Assembly: GCA_016929465.1 (NCBI GenBank)
Contig: JAFGIT010000156.1
Location: forward strand, 1-7,855
DNA length: 7,855 bases
Source of the DNA: Candidatus Coatesiibacteriota bacterium
GTDB lineage: Bacteria > B130-G9
Reading direction: 5' to 3'
Below, piece after piece: positions 4,472 through 7,855 of the stretch. A program made the position numbers and the translations under genes. The notes below the pieces were generated by a model. It had not been told where the DNA came from, did not search any database, and saw only the letters and a list, made by a program, of their open reading frames with translations. Positions within the stretch are counted from its first letter, which is position 1, and each line of letters opens with the position of its first letter.

Positions 4472-6439
4472 ATGGAGACCAAGAATCTCATTCTCGCGGT
4501 TGTCCTCGTCATCCTCGTGATGATGGTGTACAACTACTTCTTCGCACCAAAGCCGAAGCCAAAAGCAGACGATCTGACGACCTCCCAGACCGAATTAGCG
4601 GAGAAATCGCAGCCCGCTTCCAGTTCTGAAGATGCCGTCAAGAAGTATATCGAGAGGCAGATGGTGAGTAAGGATGCCGGCAATTCCCTGGAGCTTCAGG
4701 CCGAGGAGAATCCCGAAAAGGAGATAGTAGTCCAAACAGACCTGTTCACAGCCGTGTTTTCGACTGATGGTGGAGCGATAAAGAGCTTCAGATTGCGGCG
4801 CTACAAGGACCTTCCCCCGGAGTTCAGGACGGCAAAAGAGAAGCTCCTTCGAGATGCCGCCGGTGACGAGCCTTTGAACGAATTTCAACTGGCAAACGCG
4901 AGAAAGACGCTATCTGAAGCGTACAACGCCTTCCGGGAGAATTACCTCGGCAAGAGGGAACTGACCTCAGAGGAAGAGGACAAGATCGGGGAATTGGTCG
5001 AGCAGTTCGGCCCCGCCGCAAAGCGGGTCTATAACACCGATCTTCTCAAGAGGCGCGCGACCGCGAAGAGGATCAGAGAGAGCATGCCCCCGGAAGACGA
5101 CTCTGGAGACTCATATCAGGATGAGAACTGGCGCAGGATAGAGCAGCTCGAAGGTGTCGAGCTCGTCCCTCCCTACCTCTCGGAGATAGGGGAATACATG
5201 CTCCAGACAGTTTACCAAAGCCACGGCTCGGAGGCGGGGAAGTCATTCAAGACGGTTCAGTTCGAAACGAGCGCTCCCGAGAGAATAACGCTGAATTCAG
5301 CTGACGGCGTCCAGACGCTGCGCTTCGAGACCTCCTTCAATGAAGGGGCAATAAGGCTCACAAAGGAATACAGGATAGATCCGGACAGCTATACGCTCGA
5401 TCTCTCGTATGAGGTGCAGAATTCATCATCGGCAACAGTCGAAGTGCCTAGCTTCGAAACCTGGCTCGGTCCCGACATAGGTTCAGCCGGGATTGAGCAG
5501 AAGGGCAGGTATTCCGCCGGGGGAATCGCGGCACTCGGGGAGGGCAATATTCTCACAGATGCATTTGGATTCAACGACCTGCTGGACTGGGCAGCACTGC
5601 AGGACCGCTATTTTATAGTAGCGCTGGTGGCCAAAGAAGATTGGCTCATCGGCTCCAATCCCTTCCTCGGCGGGTATTACTTGAGATGGGTCGTCCCCGC
5701 ATCTGACGGCATGAAGTCGAGCGTCAGGCTATTCGCCGGGCCAAAGGACATCGACCAACTGAAGAAATTCGGCGATGGACTGGAGAGAGTCGTTGACTTC
5801 GGCTGGTTCTCCTTCATATCCGAGCCGCTTTATGTCATATTGAAGTACATCTACTCACTTCTCGGCAACTACGGCCTGGCCATCATAGTCCTCGCCCTGC
5901 TAATCAAGATTGTCTTCTATCCGCTTACCGTCAAGCAGACCAAATCGATGAAGAAGATGCAGCTGGTTCAGCCCAAGATGAAAGAGCTCCGCGAGAGATA
6001 TAAGAACGACAAGGAGCGTCTCAACAAGGAGATAATGGAGCTCTATAAGAAGCATGAGGTGAATCCCATGGGCGGCTGCCTCCCGATGCTCATACAATTC
6101 CCGATCCTGATCGCTCTCATTAGAGTTCTGCCAATCGTTATCGACCTACGGCAGGCCCCATTCATCCTCTGGCTGCACGACCTTTCAGAGCCCGATCCGT
6201 ATTACATAACACCTATTCTGATGGGTGTTGCTATGATTGTGCAGCAGAAGCTGACTCCATCGAGCGATCCGAAGCAGGCGCGGATGATGCTGATGATGTC
6301 GGTCGTGTTCACTTTCTTCTTCCTCAACTTCTCATCCGGACTCGTGCTCTACTGGCTCTGTGGGACTGTATTCCAGCTGATTCAGCAGCTGATCATGAAC
6401 AAGAGAGACGAACAGGCCAAGGCGGTATCGACGACTTAA
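4472..6439 (+). CDS. yidC: Membrane protein insertase YidC
   Basis: YidC/Oxa1 insertase, which places proteins in the inner membrane alone or with SecYEG. The 655-residue product is longer than E. coli YidC (548). TM1 is at about 4-20 (ILAVVLVILVMMVYNYFF), then a Pro/Lys linker, then the periplasmic beta-sandwich from about 84 (EIVVQTDLFTAVFSTDGGAI) to about 440. The conserved core follows: SLLGNYGLAIIVLALLIKIV (462-481), YPLTVKQTKSMKKMQ, NPMGGCLPMLIQFPI (531-545), LRQAPFILWLHDLSEPDPYY (559-578), PILMGVAMIVQQKLTP and SSGLVLYW. The groove Arg of E. coli (IVRGIMYPL) is Lys479 here (LIKIVFYPL), a charge-conserving change. The periplasmic domain has a charged insertion at about 114-227. ATG at 4472 follows AGGA (4459-4462) at 9 nt. 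It is the last gene of its operon; a minus-strand gene converges from the right. Confidence 0.96.
   Translation: METKNLILAVVLVILVMMVYNYFFAPKPKPKADDLTTSQTELAEKSQPASSSEDAVKKYIERQMVSKDAGNSLELQAEENPEKEIVVQTDLFTAVFSTDGGAIKSFRLRRYKDLPPEFRTAKEKLLRDAAGDEPLNEFQLANARKTLSEAYNAFRENYLGKRELTSEEEDKIGELVEQFGPAAKRVYNTDLLKRRATAKRIRESMPPEDDSGDSYQDENWRRIEQLEGVELVPPYLSEIGEYMLQTVYQSHGSEAGKSFKTVQFETSAPERITLNSADGVQTLRFETSFNEGAIRLTKEYRIDPDSYTLDLSYEVQNSSSATVEVPSFETWLGPDIGSAGIEQKGRYSAGGIAALGEGNILTDAFGFNDLLDWAALQDRYFIVALVAKEDWLIGSNPFLGGYYLRWVVPASDGMKSSVRLFAGPKDIDQLKKFGDGLERVVDFGWFSFISEPLYVILKYIYSLLGNYGLAIIVLALLIKIVFYPLTVKQTKSMKKMQLVQPKMKELRERYKNDKERLNKEIMELYKKHEVNPMGGCLPMLIQFPILIALIRVLPIVIDLRQAPFILWLHDLSEPDPYYITPILMGVAMIVQQKLTPSSDPKQARMMLMMSVVFTFFFLNFSSGLVLYWLCGTVFQLIQQLIMNKRDEQAKAVSTT
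4811..5152 (+). other. Charged insertion of about 115 residues in the YidC periplasmic domain
   Basis: In most YidC proteins the strand ending in xLxKYKD is followed within a few residues by a VELVPP-like segment. Here RLRRYKD ends at residue 113 and GVELVPPY begins at 228. The residues between are very rich in Glu, Lys, Arg and Asp and look helical (LLRDAAGDEPLNEFQLANAR, KRELTSEEEDKIGELVEQFG, LLKRRATAKRIRES). The frame and codon use run straight through, so this is a domain insertion rather than a frameshift. Boundaries are approximate. Confidence 0.7.
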
Positions 6440-6485
6440 CGCATTCCGACGGGCCGAACTCCCTCTGCGCGAGCGGCAGCTCAGC

Positions 6486-6502
6486 CTATTGTCATTCAAT
6501 AG
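6486..6502. terminator. Weak hairpin between convergent genes
   Basis: CTATTG (6486-6491) and CAATAG (6497-6502) form a 6-bp stem with loop TCATT, in the 88-nt space between the yidC stop and the stop of the minus-strand gene. It is AT-rich and has no T-tract on either side, so it is a weak candidate for a bidirectional terminator. Confidence 0.2.
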
Positions 6503-6518
6503 AACCGGTGGGATTGTT

Positions 6519-6533
6519 CCCTGATTCTCAGGG
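6519..6533. terminator. Hairpin overlapping the stop codon of the minus-strand gene
   Basis: CCCTGA (6519-6524) and TCAGGG (6528-6533) form a perfect 6-bp stem with loop TTC. The TGA stop of the ILEI-domain gene (6530-6528, minus strand) lies within the stem. No T-run follows on either strand. It may contribute to transcription ending between yidC and this gene, but the case is only positional. Confidence 0.25.
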
Positions 6534-7855
6534 GGAGGCGAGATATACGTCGCTATCTAGTCCCTTGCCTGACATATAGACAACGGCTCGATTTTCCTCG
6601 GAAGCCCTCTTCTTGATATTGGCCCTGACTTCAGCTTCATCGGTTCCGAAGTCACGCGGGCCGCATACTTCGAGACTCGATGAGCCTCGTCCCTGCATCT
6701 CGAGCGCAGTGCCGGCCGATGCGCCTTTGACGCCAATGACGCAATGAGACCACAGGTATCTGTCGGGCTCGACCATCGCAAATTCGCCCCCAATGCTCTC
6801 AAATGAGTTAAAAAGGTCAGGCGACACCTTGGTCTTGCCCTTGGCCGCCAGCACAACGACCGTTCCTGCAGGGAACCTCGCTATCATCCGGGCCAACCTA
6901 AGCTCGTCATTCTTACGAGCGATCGCATCGAATCGACCGGATGCAATCACTTCCTTTGTCTTCGGATCGATCGCGACCAGGTTGTAGCCCCTTAGATTTG
7001 CCGACACATCGACTCCATTGACCAGGATACTCCCGAAGTTGCCGTGGAATTCTCCAGCACTTCTAACTGAGATATCGCACGGTGCTGAGACGCCGGTCTG
7101 GCCGATCTTCTCGCCGCCCGGGAAGACGAGCTGCATGCCGTATATCTCGAACAGCCGGGAGAGGTCGCTCCAGTGCATAAGCTCGACAACTGACCAGCTC
7201 GAGTGAAGTTCGGCGGGTATGAGCGATTTGACATTGGTCTTTCCGACCTTCGTGCCTCGCGAACTCTTCTCGAATTCGCCAATGCGAGAGCCGATGCCGG
7301 AGACCTCCATCAGGCTTTTCAGCGCCTGAGCAGCATCCCGCCAGTCCGAATTGACACTATCGACATAGACCTGCCAGAAGAGAGGCTCTGATTCGGAACC
7401 ACTCTTCATGCAATCGCTAAGGCGGGCCTTGGCTCGTACCCACTCACTGAGCAGGGAATGCACCTTGCCCATGTAGCAGGAATTGTCCTTGATGTTATCG
7501 AGCACACTGAGCAGCTTGTCATCCTTACCTGCAAGTATATGCTGGGATGGGAAGACGAAGTAGTAATCGTCCTCGAGCTTCTTCAAATCCTTCCATTCAT
7601 TGAATGCCCTGTCTATCTGACCCTGGGCGAAATCATCCCTGCTGCGCTTGTAGAGATCCTCGATGCCGGTCAAAGCTATTTCGCGCATCTTGGCCTCCGA
7701 TGGGGCGCTATCCCTCTCAATCCGACGCACCTTGATATACTTCGCCATCGCATCGGTGTAGTCCCCTGATTTGAGCTCGGACTCCGCGCGGGACCTCAGC
7801 ATAGAGGGAAGATTCGAGACCTGCATTGCGACAGCAAATGCAAGGATGAGTACCA
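6528..7855 (-). CDS. Membrane-anchored or exported TPR-like / ILEI (PANDER) domain protein, 5' partial
   Basis: The minus-strand frame is open to the window edge. An ATG exists at 7826, but codons upstream of it remain open and hydrophobic (VLILAFAVA before MQVSNLP), so the real start lies outside and the visible beginning is the end of a signal peptide or transmembrane helix. Numbering from that Met, residues 8-180 are helical with TPR-like spacing (AESELKSGDYTDAMAKYIKV; DDFAQGQIDRAFNEWKDLKK). Residues 250-380 match the ILEI/PANDER domain of FAM3 cytokines and POMGNT1: GSILVNGVDVSANLRGYNLV, AIDPKTKEVIASGRFD, PAGTVVVLAAKG, SFESIGG, LWSHCVIGVKGASAGTALEM. A short charged C-terminus follows. In eukaryotes the domain is extracellular and in POMGNT1 it binds carbohydrate; the bacterial function is unknown. 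The hydrophobic part could be a simple anchor or the last helix of a larger membrane enzyme. Confidence 0.8.
   Translation of the reverse strand, partial: VLILAFAVAMQVSNLPSMLRSRAESELKSGDYTDAMAKYIKVRRIERDSAPSEAKMREIALTGIEDLYKRSRDDFAQGQIDRAFNEWKDLKKLEDDYYFVFPSQHILAGKDDKLLSVLDNIKDNSCYMGKVHSLLSEWVRAKARLSDCMKSGSESEPLFWQVYVDSVNSDWRDAAQALKSLMEVSGIGSRIGEFEKSSRGTKVGKTNVKSLIPAELHSSWSVVELMHWSDLSRLFEIYGMQLVFPGGEKIGQTGVSAPCDISVRSAGEFHGNFGSILVNGVDVSANLRGYNLVAIDPKTKEVIASGRFDAIARKNDELRLARMIARFPAGTVVVLAAKGKTKVSPDLFNSFESIGGEFAMVEPDRYLWSHCVIGVKGASAGTALEMQGRGSSSLEVCGPRDFGTDEAEVRANIKKRASEENRAVVYMSGKGLDSDVYLASP

Overview
The window looks like chromosomal DNA of a Gram-negative (diderm) bacterium, probably from a poorly sampled lineage. 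The evidence for a diderm is a TolQ/TolR pair and a YidC of the long type with a large periplasmic domain. TGA ends several clearly real genes (tolQ, tolR, rpmH), so the standard bacterial code applies. I cannot name a phylum from the sequence alone.

Layout, left to right. (1) 1-708: the 3' end of a cysteine-rich protein gene, then a short secreted FG-GAP (beta-propeller) protein. Its reading frame stops at a TGA in mid-repeat, although repeat-like sequence continues in frame for 39 more codons. (2) 589-918: mostly non-coding or decayed, with two copies of a small palindromic repeat that share a conserved ATACA edge. (3) 919-1671, minus strand: an unrecognised membrane protein with a soluble N-terminal domain and 4-5 transmembrane segments. 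(4) 1672-2206: a gene-free divergent intergenic region. It holds a perfect 22-bp inverted repeat placed between two oppositely oriented copies of a structured interspersed repeat. (5) 2207-3435: tolQ-tolR, overlapping by ATGA. (6) 3646-6439: rpmH, an rnpA-yidD fusion, and yidC, behind a good sigma70-type promoter. (7) 6528-7855, minus strand: a 5'-truncated gene running off the window, with a TPR-like helical region and a clear ILEI/PANDER (FAM3-like) domain.

How the genes work together. The rpmH-rnpA-yidD-yidC cluster is the classic conserved block of ribosomal protein L34, the RNase P protein, the YidD insertion-efficiency factor and the YidC insertase. Here rnpA and yidD are one continuous open frame, and YidC carries a charged insertion of about 115 residues in its periplasmic domain. 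TolQR forms a proton-driven inner-membrane motor just upstream; no TolA, TolB, Pal or TonB is in view, and dnaA is not upstream of rpmH as it often is.

The most interesting items are the RnpA-YidD fusion, the YidC insertion, the bacterial ILEI/PANDER protein and the composite inverted-repeat structure at 1817-2019. I found no CRISPR array, tRNA, rRNA or intact transposase.
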